DNA of 64,000 nt from a virus: the IMG/VR virus record IMGVR_UViG_3300027749_000082, positions 1 through 64,000 of that record. One strand, 5' to 3'. The translations under genes were made by a program, and so were the position numbers. The notes below the pieces were generated by a model. The model searched no databases, was not told where the DNA came from, and saw only the letters and a program-made list of their open reading frames with translations. This document shows, piece after piece, positions 1 to 8,266 of the stretch. The first letter of the stretch is position 1. Each line of letters starts with the position of its first letter.

Positions 1-2
1 TT

Positions 3-215
3 TTTAAAGATCCTGAATTTCAACAAGCTGTAAGTGATAGGCAGTCAAAACCATATAAATTAGAATATAATGGTGAAATATATGTCTTTAAAAATACACG
101 AGAAGCAGTTAAGGTATTTGGTAATGCTGGTCAATCAGTTAAAGCAATAGGTATAAAGAAGCATAATCCATTTAAAGGCTTAAAATTTCTCGGTTATGTA
201 AGTACACTCCCTTAG
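3..215 (+). CDS. C-terminal end of a truncated protein, possibly homing-endonuclease-like
   Basis: Open from the left window edge in frame 3 to a TAG at 213-215, giving the last 70 residues; the start is outside the window. The visible part is basic and has a strand-rich stretch (EYNGEIYVFKN) followed by a helical piece with EAVKVFGN and a GLKFLGY ending. This resembles the small DNA-binding modules (NUMOD type) found at the C-termini of phage GIY-YIG or HNH homing endonucleases. No catalytic domain is visible here, so the family call rests on weak pattern similarity only. It could equally be an unrelated phage protein. Confidence 0.45.
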   Translation, partial: FKDPEFQQAVSDRQSKPYKLEYNGEIYVFKNTREAVKVFGNAGQSVKAIGIKKHNPFKGLKFLGYVSTLP

Positions 216-374
216 GAGATAGTTAGTATATTAATGAGAGCCTTAACGCTCTCGTTGTTGAATAGTTATTTTAATACCTTTTATACAATGTTTAAATATT
301 ACTAGATACAAAGATTCCATCAAGTACCTTCAACAGGAAAAAATTGATAAAATTTATGAATCTAAAAACTGCAC

Positions 375-1472
375 TTACATTCCGTAACTTCTAATTTCAG
401 CTAATTGCTTATCAGTTTTTGGTTTAAATTTATCTTTAAAGCTTACTGATTCAACAATAGGCTTTGGAGATGAATAAACCTTTTGTTCTGACATGTAAGA
501 AATTATGCTAAAGTTATCAACAGATTCGCCAAGAGTTTCTTTATCGGCGGGTTGATTTCTTTTATATATAATTCTAGGTTTTTTACCTGTTGCATCTGCT
601 ATAGAATTAGCAAGTATATCAGCAAGAGATTCAATACTTTCTTCTTCATCTTCTCTATAATCTTCTGCTTCTTCCTCACTTTGTAATGATGTACTTTTTG
701 CAGATGAATTTTGCTGTGTAGTAATTGCTTTTAAAGCAGCTGATAAATGTAGAGCTATTTCCCCATACTCTTCTATTTTAAATATTCTTGCAATAAACGC
801 CTTAAGTTGATCTACCGTAGTAATATGCTTTTCAACATATTGTCTTACATTATTAATAGCTTTTAGTATTTTAGAATTATCATATTTATCTCTATCAGAT
901 TCTAATACTTCATCTGTAAATAAATCTAATACATGTTCTACAGCAACTTGTATTTGACCTGATCCTGCTAATTCTAAACCTTCTGCTAACCCAGAATCAA
1001 TAACATCAAGAGCACTAGCTACATCATGACTACCAGCTTTCATTGCAGCTTTTTTAGCCCCTTTTAATTCTGCTTCTAATTTGTTAGCTTCATAACGTTG
1101 ACGTGCGTCATCCGTTCTATTACCTGTCGTAAAGCTAATTTTATTTTCTAAATGATCTTTAATATAGCTCTGAATATCTTCTTTACGATTCTTAATTTGT
1201 CTAGCTATTCCGTTTACTTCAAAGTATTCAACCATTCTACTTACAGAAGGATCATTTTTAAATAAACGAATAACACTATCATCAATAATATCCAAATCAT
1301 AAAGAATAGTTAACATTGCTAAACGACCTTCACGGGTACCCGAAGAAGCTCCTGTCGATGCTGCTAAACTTCTTGCCTGCTTTTGAAACCCAGGTAATAT
1401 TCTTTCCATCGGTGAAGGCGCTGCTTCATTTAAGTATGTTAATCTTGAAAGTAGATTTGCAAAGGAACTCAT
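375..1472 (-). CDS. Uncharacterised late protein, helical with acidic segment
   Basis: 365 residues starting ATG at 1472. I do not recognise a family. The protein is mostly helical and charged. It has an acidic Glu-rich stretch at about residues 265-285 and a basic C-terminal tail rich in Lys. There is no signal peptide or membrane segment. A perfect TATAAATA box lies 6 nt upstream of the start, so it should be expressed late, unlike the plus-strand replication genes that surround it. Late timing suggests a virion or assembly role, but that is inference. It is transcribed away from the neighbouring plus-strand gene at 1491 and shares an 18-nt intergenic space with it. Confidence 0.8.
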   Translation of the reverse strand: MSSFANLLSRLTYLNEAAPSPMERILPGFQKQARSLAASTGASSGTREGRLAMLTILYDLDIIDDSVIRLFKNDPSVSRMVEYFEVNGIARQIKNRKEDIQSYIKDHLENKISFTTGNRTDDARQRYEANKLEAELKGAKKAAMKAGSHDVASALDVIDSGLAEGLELAGSGQIQVAVEHVLDLFTDEVLESDRDKYDNSKILKAINNVRQYVEKHITTVDQLKAFIARIFKIEEYGEIALHLSAALKAITTQQNSSAKSTSLQSEEEAEDYREDEEESIESLADILANSIADATGKKPRIIYKRNQPADKETLGESVDNFSIISYMSEQKVYSSPKPIVESVSFKDKFKPKTDKQLAEIRSYGM

Positions 1473-1478
1473 ATAATA

Positions 1479-1486
1479 TATTTATA
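1479..1486 (-). promoter_or_regulatory. Late-type promoter box TATAAATA
   Basis: Perfect match to the T4 late promoter box on the minus strand, 6 nt before the ATG at 1472. If the start site lies about 6-7 nt past the box as in T4, the message begins at or next to the start codon. Confidence 0.75.
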
Positions 1487-1490
1487 TAAG

Positions 1491-1808
1491 ATGCAATTAA
1501 ATTGGGAAAATTTTAACGAAATGTCTTTTACGGGTATATGTAAGCTACCCGGTATAGGTAAAAAGGTAGCAGAACGTATTGTAGCGATGCAACCTTTCCG
1601 ATCAAATAATGATCTTTTTAAAATAAAAGGTCTCGGCTCTAATACATTAAAAAATTTAGGTATCGAAAAGGAAAAAAAAGAACGTAAATCATGGTATCTA
1701 ATGCCTGATGGTATTGAATATCCTAATTACGCCTTAGCTCGCAATAATTTAACAGGACAAATTGATTTCTTCTGGAGAATGCCAAGAGAGAGACGAGAAT
1801 ATCTATAA
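1491..1808 (+). CDS. Helix-hairpin-helix DNA-binding protein
   Basis: 105 residues, ATG at 1491. Residues about 15-58 carry two consecutive helix-hairpin-helix motifs: LPGIGKKVAERIV and a second one around IKGLGSNTLKNLGI. This is the ComEA-like (HhH)2 arrangement that binds DNA backbone without sequence specificity. The C-terminal part (residues 60-105) is basic and aromatic and not recognised. It stands first in the plus-strand block leading to the replication genes and ends 4 nt before the next start. A role in DNA repair or replication is inferred from the fold. No catalytic domain is present. Confidence 0.75.
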   Translation: MQLNWENFNEMSFTGICKLPGIGKKVAERIVAMQPFRSNNDLFKIKGLGSNTLKNLGIEKEKKERKSWYLMPDGIEYPNYALARNNLTGQIDFFWRMPRERREYL

Positions 1809-1812
1809 CAAT

Positions 1813-2481
1813 ATGTGCGCAATCATAGGATCTAATAATGTATCAAAATTTGAAGTATTATATGAAGGTAATTTACCTCGCGGTAATTTTGCTTCTGGAG
1901 TTATCTGTCTGTATAATGATAGCGAGCAGCAAGTTATTAAAAAACAAGGCACGCTTGATTTTAATCAAGTAGAGCTAGATAGTCGCTGCGATTACTATAT
2001 TGGTCATGTACAGGCTCCTACTTCTGCAGCTCGTAAATGGGAATATGATACATCACATCCCTTTGAATCCCTCTCGTGGTCCGTTGTACATAATGGTGTA
2101 TTAACAAATCATAAACAATTAAAAGAAAAATATACACCTTGGGATGTAAACGAAGTTGATACTTCCGTCATTCCTAATTTATTCCAGCACTTTATGGAGG
2201 AGTGTAACGAGGAGTGCCCTGCTCCTAAAATTATTAAGCAAGCCCTTAAAGAGCTTGAAGGTACTTTTGCTTTATGTATAGTAGATACAGACTCTAATGA
2301 TGTATATATAGCAAGACAAGGCTCTGTACTACACTATAATAATAGCGGCGATGTATCGACACTCGGTGGTGATGGTTTTAAGATGTTACCTGAAGGTGTT
2401 ATTATGATGCTACAGTCTAATCATAGTAAGTGGGAAATTGCTGATACATTCGAAACTAACTCTCCATTTTTATTTTTATGA
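1813..2481 (+). CDS. Class II glutamine amidotransferase domain protein
   Basis: 222 residues when started at the ATG at 1813. That start is chosen because it places a Cys directly after Met, the N-terminal nucleophile of class II (Ntn) glutamine amidotransferases; a longer in-frame reading from 1762 would bury it. Further family marks are a GHVQAPT stretch (residues 64-70, like the GHTR region), HNGVLTN (93-99) and a Ser/Thr-rich pocket. The protein is only the glutaminase half, which releases ammonia from glutamine, with no fused synthetase or sugar isomerase domain. It overlaps the following glycosyltransferase gene by 4 nt, so the two are probably co-translated and may act on the same sugar or base modification. 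The acceptor is unknown. Confidence 0.8.
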   Translation: MCAIIGSNNVSKFEVLYEGNLPRGNFASGVICLYNDSEQQVIKKQGTLDFNQVELDSRCDYYIGHVQAPTSAARKWEYDTSHPFESLSWSVVHNGVLTNHKQLKEKYTPWDVNEVDTSVIPNLFQHFMEECNEECPAPKIIKQALKELEGTFALCIVDTDSNDVYIARQGSVLHYNNSGDVSTLGGDGFKMLPEGVIMMLQSNHSKWEIADTFETNSPFLFL

Positions 2482-3137
2482 AAAACACATTTTACTTTAC
2501 AGCAACAAAAGGCAAAAAGCAAGATACACTTTTATATAGTGATCGCTCTATGCGTAAGAAATTTTTCTTTAAAGAAAATAATACACAACCTTTACCAGTT
2601 GTTTATAACAAAGCTATTGACTTTGCAATACAAGAAGAAGTAGATTATTTAATACTTTGTCATGATGATATTATTATTGAATCTGACCTAGCTTATAAAT
2701 TACCTACACTATTTAAACAGTTTGACTTAATTGGTGTAGCAGGTACAACAGAGTGTAAGTTAGAAGAGCCAGCATTGTGGCATTTAATGGGTGGTGGTTT
2801 CGGTGGAGGAAAGCTTCATGGTGCTGTAGCACATGGTAACGAAAAACAAAAATCAATGACTGCTTTTGGTCCTTACCCTCAACGAGTTGTTTTAATTGAT
2901 GGTGTGTTTATGGCAATGAGTCGTAAAGTATTTGAAAAAGTTAGATTTGATGAATCAAATCCAGCAGGGTTTCATCATTACGATTTAGATTTTTCGTTAT
3001 CCTGTCATAAGGAAAAATTAAAGGTAGGTGTATCAGATGTTATGATTACTCATAATTCACCTGGACTTAGAGAATTTACACCAGAATTCAATGAAGGCCA
3101 AAAATGGTTCTTAAACAAGTGGCAAGGCAAACTGTGA
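2478..3137 (+). CDS. GT-A fold glycosyltransferase, StrF-like family
   Basis: 219 residues, ATG at 2478 overlapping the upstream amidotransferase stop by 4 nt. Pattern of a GT-A glycosyltransferase: an N-terminal nucleotide-sugar half, the metal-binding-like HDDI at about residue 55, a Gly-rich loop (GGGFGGGK), and the C-terminal FHHYDLDFSLSCH block followed by a THNSPG motif. The latter is typical of the StrF/Glyco_transf_2_5 type of GT2 relatives. The substrate cannot be read from sequence. Placement next to a glutamine amidotransferase suggests a small sugar-handling unit acting on DNA or virion protein. No membrane anchor is visible, so it should act in the cytoplasm. Confidence 0.72.
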   Translation: MKNTFYFTATKGKKQDTLLYSDRSMRKKFFFKENNTQPLPVVYNKAIDFAIQEEVDYLILCHDDIIIESDLAYKLPTLFKQFDLIGVAGTTECKLEEPALWHLMGGGFGGGKLHGAVAHGNEKQKSMTAFGPYPQRVVLIDGVFMAMSRKVFEKVRFDESNPAGFHHYDLDFSLSCHKEKLKVGVSDVMITHNSPGLREFTPEFNEGQKWFLNKWQGKL

Positions 3138-3171
3138 TTGAACTTAAAAGGAACTATCTTAGTATAATATT

Positions 3172-4488
3172 GTGAGTAACCTTGACCTTGATTATTTTGA
3201 GAAAATTTTATGTTATCGATCTCTTTGCGACTCTACTTATTTAGCGTCTATTGTTGATTATATTAAACCTAATTACTTTAAGTCTAAAAATATTGCAAAA
3301 ATATTTGAGATTATTAATGAGTTTTATACTAAACGTGAAAAGTTACCAACTCTCACTGAGGTTAAATCATACCTAACTACTGATGAACATAAAGAATCAT
3401 TTAAACAGCTTGTAGAGTCATTTAAAGATATTGATAAAAATATCGATAAAGATGAATTGTATGATAATACGGAGAGATTTATTAAAGAAAAGTCCGTTTA
3501 TCATACAATGCTTGAAGTAGCTAGTGATATTTCAAAGGGGACTGTTGATACCTCAGAGATCCTTAATAAATTTGAAACATCGTGCAATATTAATCTCGTA
3601 ACTGATAAGGGTTTTGATTTATATAAGGATATTGATGTTCTTGTTGAGGATTTGCTAAGTGTACAAAAATCTATACCTAGTCAATGGGAATGGTTAGATG
3701 ATGCTCTTAATGGTGGGTTTCTTGAAAATGGTAGAGCATTATATGTCTTTGCTGGTGAGACTAATATCGGTAAGTCTATCTTTTTAGGTAATATTGCTAC
3801 TAATATCGCTAATCAAGGTAAGAATATATTACTTATTACTCTTGAAATGTCGGAGTTATTGTACGCGAGACGTATATGTACAAATGTAACTAAGATTCCT
3901 CTTAAAGAGCTTAATATTAATACCCCTTCATTACGACAAGCATTAAAAGAAGAAGAAGCTGCAGGTAAGGGACGTATCTTTATTAAGGAGTTTCCTCCTA
4001 GTACTATTACTCCTAACCAGCTTAAAGCATTTGTTAAGAAGATTGTCGATCAAGGTATTAAGATTGATGCTATTGTACTAGACTATCTTAACTTACTACA
4101 TTCTACTGTTGGTACTAACTCATACGAGCGTATTAAAAACGTAACAGAGCAGGTTCGCGCTATGACATATGTGTTTAACTGTCCTGTTATATCCGCAACA
4201 CAGTTAAATCGATCTGGCTTTAGTGCTGCTAATCCTGACTTAGCTACTATTTCTGAATCTGTAGGTCTAGCTGCTACAGCTGATGTTATTGTATCGATCT
4301 ATCAGAATGAGGAAGATAGAGAGTTAGGTATTATTAGACTAGGTATGATGAAGAATCGTTACGGTCCGAGAGGTCATACCCAAGCTATGAGAATTGATTA
4401 TTCTACTCTAACTATTACACAAGCAGAAGAAAGCGCAAATGAAACGTCAGATAGTTCATATAGCATGCTACAATCGTTCGGAAGTTGA
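3172..4488 (+). CDS. gp41: Replicative DNA helicase, DnaB family (T4 gp41-like)
   Basis: 438 residues with a GTG start at 3172. The N-terminal half (to about 160) is helical, as in the DnaB/gp41 hairpin domain. The C-terminal RecA-fold ATPase has a Walker A GETNIGKS with Lys201 and a Walker B IDAIVLDY with Asp304. It continues with the ATQLNRSG sensor-like region and a late GMMKNRYGP segment typical of DnaB helicases. It unwinds the fork 5'-3' and works with the primase encoded at 9382. A purine-rich AAAAGGAAC sits about 17 nt upstream, too far for an ordinary ribosome site. The last residues are Ser-rich and not conserved in pattern. Confidence 0.93.
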   Translation: MSNLDLDYFEKILCYRSLCDSTYLASIVDYIKPNYFKSKNIAKIFEIINEFYTKREKLPTLTEVKSYLTTDEHKESFKQLVESFKDIDKNIDKDELYDNTERFIKEKSVYHTMLEVASDISKGTVDTSEILNKFETSCNINLVTDKGFDLYKDIDVLVEDLLSVQKSIPSQWEWLDDALNGGFLENGRALYVFAGETNIGKSIFLGNIATNIANQGKNILLITLEMSELLYARRICTNVTKIPLKELNINTPSLRQALKEEEAAGKGRIFIKEFPPSTITPNQLKAFVKKIVDQGIKIDAIVLDYLNLLHSTVGTNSYERIKNVTEQVRAMTYVFNCPVISATQLNRSGFSAANPDLATISESVGLAATADVIVSIYQNEEDRELGIIRLGMMKNRYGPRGHTQAMRIDYSTLTITQAEESANETSDSSYSMLQSFGS

Positions 4489-4517
4489 TTAAATAGAATA
4501 ATTTATAAATACAAATA

Positions 4518-4934
4518 GTGAAACCAGCTATTTGTATTAACGAAAACGTTAAAGCTTACCGACAGGGTAAGAGAGATTTTAGCGTAAATGAGTTAAATGA
4601 TATTAAATTATATCTTTTAAAGTATAAAGATCAATTAGCTAATACACAATTTTTTGAAGGTACAATAAAAGACTTTAAAGTTGTAAGTTGTTTTGCTGAA
4701 GAATATCATGATGAATTATTTTCCTATATTTTAAATAGTAGTGCTATTGCTATTATTATAAATATACAAACAAAAAGCGTGCTGTTTAAGAAAAATGAAA
4801 AAGTATGTGATATTGATTTACCTAAGTTAGCTAGTTTACTATGTGATAGTGTTGGGCAAGACAAAAATATAGCTGTTGGTAAATTTACTGCCAAATTTTT
4901 AAACTTTACCAAAACATTAAAGCCATGCATTTAA
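4518..4934 (+). CDS. Unknown protein between helicase and gp32
   Basis: 138 residues, GTG start at 4518. Not recognised with confidence. The second half (AIIINIQTKSVLFKK, then a DLPKLASLLCDSVGQ segment and NIAVGKFTAK) loosely resembles the DHHA1 substrate-binding module of DHH phosphoesterases, but the diagnostic Gly-Gly-Gly-His signature is missing and there is no DHH domain. It overlaps the next gene by 10 nt. In T4 the interval before gp32 holds helicase-loader and late-transcription factors, so those roles are possible by position only. Confidence 0.7.
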   Translation: MKPAICINENVKAYRQGKRDFSVNELNDIKLYLLKYKDQLANTQFFEGTIKDFKVVSCFAEEYHDELFSYILNSSAIAIIINIQTKSVLFKKNEKVCDIDLPKLASLLCDSVGQDKNIAVGKFTAKFLNFTKTLKPCI

Positions 4935-5218
4935 CTCCTATTGTAAATCCTTCTCAGAGTATTATAGATAGAGAAAGTGAGCATATTCTTTTATCTTTTT
5001 GTTCATTTTGCACTTTATTAAAGGGTAAAAAACTAAGCTTTCAAAACGTGTTTATACTAGCACTACAAGATGAAAAATTAAGAGTTATATTAAAAGACCT
5101 TTTAGGAGTTGATTCTAATTATGAAATCGTTAAACTGTTTTTGGAGTATGATCCTACGATCACCAAAAGTAAGTATATAACGAAGTATTTGAATAATAAA
5201 AATAGACTATGTCTCTAA
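4925..5218 (+). CDS. Small unknown protein upstream of gp32
   Basis: 97 residues, ATG at 4925, overlapping the upstream gene by 10 nt and the downstream gene by 10 nt. The predicted product is helical, with a hydrophobic centre (FCSFCTLLKG) and a basic C-terminus, and no catalytic motif. Its size and place near gp32 are like T4 gp33, the late transcription co-activator (112 residues), but I see no sequence match and make no functional claim. Tight overlaps on both sides argue that it is a real translated gene. Confidence 0.65.
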   Translation: MHLTPIVNPSQSIIDRESEHILLSFCSFCTLLKGKKLSFQNVFILALQDEKLRVILKDLLGVDSNYEIVKLFLEYDPTITKSKYITKYLNNKNRLCL

Positions 5219-5871
5219 CAGAATTAGAAAAATCGATTTATAACTCATACCTGATTGCGAGCAGGGCTGCAAAAAATAAACCTTTTAAAATTAGGCAAGA
5301 TTTTAAAAAAATAGATGATAAGACATATATTATTCTTAAAAAGCTTGCGCTTCTATTTGAGCATAATAGATCTGTAAATATACAGGACTTTTTTAAAGCG
5401 CCATTTGCGTATTACGATGTTGATTATGTGGATTTGCAATTTTATGCAATGCCTAAAGCAATTAAGTGTTATACAAATTTTAAGAAAAAGCAGAGGTATA
5501 TTTCACCTGATAGTGAGGAAAATATCACAATATGTAAGCAATGTTGTACATTTATTATGCGGTACTGCATTGAAAATAACCTTACACTAAACGAATACAA
5601 AAGTATAAATAGTGGTACAACACCTTTGGTGTTACAGCATCTCCGTGACCATAGCATAAATTTTTATGTTATACACGGACTTGAATGTGATAGAATTATA
5701 AGACAAGTTGAACCAGATCTCTTAGAATTTTTTATTACCGACTTTAACCAAATACTAAACGATACACGGATTAATTTCCAACGTTCAGTAAAATTAAAGG
5801 TAATAGTAAGAGAATCTTTTCGACGAATTGAAGAATATCTGTTGAAAAATAAAAAAAGTGAGATACAATAA
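5209..5871 (+). CDS. Unknown protein directly upstream of gp32; position of a helicase loader
   Basis: 220 residues, ATG at 5209. Basic, helix-rich, with aromatic patches such as DFFKAPFAYYD at about 62-72 and an AIKCYTNFKKK stretch near residue 86. A CKQCC cluster lies at about 109. T4 gp59, which loads the gp41 helicase and binds gp32, is 217 residues, basic and all-helical, and sits in the same neighbourhood. This protein matches in size, charge and position, but I cannot see gp59 motifs, so the assignment is only a hypothesis. It ends 37 nt before the gp32 start. Confidence 0.7.
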   Translation: MSLTELEKSIYNSYLIASRAAKNKPFKIRQDFKKIDDKTYIILKKLALLFEHNRSVNIQDFFKAPFAYYDVDYVDLQFYAMPKAIKCYTNFKKKQRYISPDSEENITICKQCCTFIMRYCIENNLTLNEYKSINSGTTPLVLQHLRDHSINFYVIHGLECDRIIRQVEPDLLEFFITDFNQILNDTRINFQRSVKLKVIVRESFRRIEEYLLKNKKSEIQ

Positions 5872-5908
5872 AATATAACCAAAAATAAACTAAACTAAAA
5901 ATAAAATT

Positions 5909-6766
5909 ATGAGTTCATTCAATACATCAATGTTTCAGTCCATTAAGGACGCCCTAGTCAAAAATGAAGGTGAAGGTAGCAACGCTACTTACAACGAAAT
6001 TATGAAGACGTCGCCAGGTAATACCTATACTATTAGGTTGTTGCCTTTCGCTAAAGATCCGAAGAATACATTTTTCCATTATTACAATCATGGTTGGCCG
6101 TCATTTGCGACTGGTCAATATGTACAAACGCTCTCACCTATGACGTTTGGTGAGCGTGATCCTATCGCTGAAGAACGCTTTAAGATTCTCCGTACAGGTA
6201 CTGAAGATGATAAGGAAAAGGTTAAAGCAATTAAACGTATCGAGAAGTATCTTGTTAACGTTTATGTTGTTGACGATTCGCAAAATCCAGATAATAACGG
6301 TAAGGTTAAAATCCTTCGTTACGGTAAACAGCTTCATAAGATTATTATGGAAGCTATTGAAGGTGAAGATTCAGAAGAGTTTGGTCCACGTATTTTCGAT
6401 CTTGGATCTACAGGAGTTAACTTCAAGGTTAAGTGTGAGAATCAAGGAGAGTTTCCAACTTACGTCTCGTCGAGATTTACTTCTGCAGGTAAGCTAGCTC
6501 TTAGTGAAGATGAGCAAAAGAAGATTTACGATAGTACGTTTGATCTTACCAAGGTCTTTACTCTTAAATCTTATGATGAACTTAAGCAAATGCTTGATGA
6601 GCATTACTACTGTAAATCAGCAGATGAAGTAGCTGCACCTGAAGTTCAGTCTTATGCTAAGACTACACCTATTAAAGAAGAAGCTTCACTGTTTAAAGCA
6701 TCACCATCTCAATATCAAGATAATTCTATTGACGATGAAATCGATGAACTCCTTAAGGACCTGTAA
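5909..6766 (+). CDS. gp32: Single-stranded DNA-binding protein (T4 gp32-like)
   Basis: 285 residues, ATG at 5909. Similar to gp32 in order and length: an OB-fold core with TYTIRLLPF near residue 36, HYYNHGWPS near 55, VNVYVVDD and NNGKVKILRYGKQL around 115-140. The acidic tail ends in DDEIDELLKDL, closely like the T4 C-terminus that recruits polymerase and gp59. It coats single-stranded DNA at the fork and in recombination. The T4 zinc site (His64, Cys77, Cys87, Cys90) is not present: no CxxC pair occurs in the corresponding region, so this is a zinc-less version. The upstream spacer is A-rich with no Shine-Dalgarno site. Confidence 0.9.
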   Translation: MSSFNTSMFQSIKDALVKNEGEGSNATYNEIMKTSPGNTYTIRLLPFAKDPKNTFFHYYNHGWPSFATGQYVQTLSPMTFGERDPIAEERFKILRTGTEDDKEKVKAIKRIEKYLVNVYVVDDSQNPDNNGKVKILRYGKQLHKIIMEAIEGEDSEEFGPRIFDLGSTGVNFKVKCENQGEFPTYVSSRFTSAGKLALSEDEQKKIYDSTFDLTKVFTLKSYDELKQMLDEHYYCKSADEVAAPEVQSYAKTTPIKEEASLFKASPSQYQDNSIDDEIDELLKDL

Positions 6767-6769
6767 TAT

Positions 6770-7231
6770 ATGACAGAATCAGAACGACAAGCATTTCTTA
6801 TGTTTGCAGGTACAATGCATGGTCACGCAAAAGCGACCGATCAAATGATTGTTGGTCAGTCAGTTAACTTAAGACCAATGAGTACTGATATTCAGAATAC
6901 ATTTGCGCAAGTATTGCAAACACCTCCACAGCAAAATCCATATATTCAACAGGAACAATCTGATGATTATAATCCGTACGCACAACGAGAACAAGCAGAA
7001 CCTATTGTATATCAACAACCACCACCAGATAACTTTGTTGGAGTTGAACAAGCAATTCAGGAGTTAGCTGAGATTCAACCAGTACAAACACTTAAAGCTC
7101 AACCTACAGTAGCAGTTAATACTGATATTGTTGATGTTCTTAAGGAAATTAACTTGAATTTAGCTAAGATAGCGACTACACTTGAAAAATATGGCAGAGA
7201 AAAGAGAGCTAAAGTTACAAAATCGGCCTGA
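6770..7231 (+). CDS. Unknown Gln/Pro-rich protein
   Basis: 153 residues, ATG at 6770, 3 nt after the gp32 stop. The middle (about 45-90) is a low-complexity Gln/Pro/Tyr linker; the C-terminal 40 residues (from DIVDVLKEIN) form a likely coiled coil or helix with a basic end. The N-terminal 35 residues are helical. No family recognised. Its place between gp32 and the sliding clamp suggests a replisome-associated adaptor with a flexible linker, which is inference. The 3' end overlaps the clamp gene by 41 nt. Confidence 0.7.
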   Translation: MTESERQAFLMFAGTMHGHAKATDQMIVGQSVNLRPMSTDIQNTFAQVLQTPPQQNPYIQQEQSDDYNPYAQREQAEPIVYQQPPPDNFVGVEQAIQELAEIQPVQTLKAQPTVAVNTDIVDVLKEINLNLAKIATTLEKYGREKRAKVTKSA

Positions 7232-7925
7232 ATTTGTAAAGTTTCTAGATGCGATATCGAAAATCAACGAGTCAGCGATAGTAAACGTACAGGAAACACC
7301 TGGCTTACTATCCTGTCTCGTCTCTTCCGCAGATAATACTCTTATTTTATCTGCGGAGTTAAATTCGGTTGATACTAATTTTAGTGGTACTAATAATATC
7401 CCTGATATTAAAAAACTTATACGAGTTGTTGATAGTTTAAACATAAAAGATATGACTCTAACTGTTAACTCTAATAACTACGAGTATAAAGGTAATAGTG
7501 TAAAGTTTAAATACCATCTATATGAAGATGGTCTTTTAGCTAAACCAACTATTAATATTGAAAAGATTAAAAGCTTTAAATATGATATTAGTTTTAGCCT
7601 AACAAAAGATATCTTACAATCTATTATTAAAGGTAGTACATTTGCTACTGAGACTAATAAGGTTTATTTGTTTACTGAAGATGGTTATTTAAAAGCTGAA
7701 CTTACAGATAGAGCTCGACATAATACAGATGCATTATGCTTAGATCTTGGTAAAGTTGACTTTGAAATTAAGCCAATTCCATTAAATCTTGATAATATTA
7801 AACTACTATCAACAATTGATAATGTAATTAATGTTGGTATTAATACAGATTATGGTGTGTGTGTATTTGATATTCAAACTAGTAGCATTAAATTAAAGTA
7901 TATCGTAACTTCCTTAACACAATGA
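7191..7925 (+). CDS. gp45: Sliding clamp, DNA polymerase processivity factor (T4 gp45-like)
   Basis: 244 residues from the ATG at 7191. A TTG 9 nt further upstream is also in frame but less likely. Length (T4: 228) and pattern fit the trimeric gp45 clamp: two copies of an alternating strand/helix fold, with an N-terminal RPEFVKFLDAISKIN helix, VSSADNTLILSAEL, and a second half from about residue 125 (ISFSLTKDILQSI). The C-terminus ends in a strand, KLKYIVTS. In T4 the clamp tethers the polymerase and also activates late transcription with gp33 and gp55. Its loader large subunit gp44 is encoded far away at 38326; no gp62 was recognised. Confidence 0.85.
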   Translation: MAEKRELKLQNRPEFVKFLDAISKINESAIVNVQETPGLLSCLVSSADNTLILSAELNSVDTNFSGTNNIPDIKKLIRVVDSLNIKDMTLTVNSNNYEYKGNSVKFKYHLYEDGLLAKPTINIEKIKSFKYDISFSLTKDILQSIIKGSTFATETNKVYLFTEDGYLKAELTDRARHNTDALCLDLGKVDFEIKPIPLNLDNIKLLSTIDNVINVGINTDYGVCVFDIQTSSIKLKYIVTSLTQ

Positions 7926-8266
7926 ATCCAGTAAAAAATAAAATCACTACATTATCATACTTTATTAAACGTTTAAAAGATTGTAAGTTTAATACATGGA
8001 AACTTGTATCTAATTACTCTCTAGCTGATCCAAGAAAGTGGACTATTATGGTCGATCCTGGAAATGTTTCTCTCTTCATAACTTGTTATGAAAATAAAGA
8101 CTTTAAGGGTGAGATGATGTTTGAATTTAACGATGGTGGGAGGGCTTTTCCGAGAAATTACTCCATTAAAACATCATCAATGGAAGTGATTGTAACAGTA
8201 TTACTTGAAAGAGGTGTACCGCAAGTTACTGAAGAAGAGCTCGCCGAAATTTACGCAGTTCAATAA
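7922..8266 (+). CDS. Conserved hypothetical protein of T4-like phages
   Basis: 114 residues, ATG at 7922 overlapping the clamp stop by 4 nt. The pattern SYFIKRLKD, then SDPRKWTI-like (here ADPRKWTIMVDPGN), FITCYENKDF and MFEFNDGG is familiar to me from small hypothetical proteins encoded near the clamp in marine T4-like phages. No function is known to me. It is too short and unlike T4 gp62 (187 residues) to be called the clamp-loader small subunit, although the location invites that thought. No membrane or signal segments. Confidence 0.75.
   Translation: MNPVKNKITTLSYFIKRLKDCKFNTWKLVSNYSLADPRKWTIMVDPGNVSLFITCYENKDFKGEMMFEFNDGGRAFPRNYSIKTSSMEVIVTVLLERGVPQVTEEELAEIYAVQ

Noticed and set aside
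234-255. Hairpin (GAGAGC/GCTCTC) as a terminator
   Set aside because: Short stem, no T-run after it on either strand; left only as a note.
3138-3168. TTGAAC and TATAAT upstream of the helicase gene as a promoter
   Set aside because: Spacer is 19 nt and the -10 ends only 3 nt before the GTG, so transcription would start inside the gene.
4724-4930. Minus-strand small membrane protein
   Set aside because: Fully inside an overlapping plus-strand operon, no promoter box, product explained by antisense of AT-rich sequence.
7922-8266. Clamp-loader small subunit gp62
   Set aside because: Position is suggestive, but the protein is too short and shows none of the gp62 pattern.
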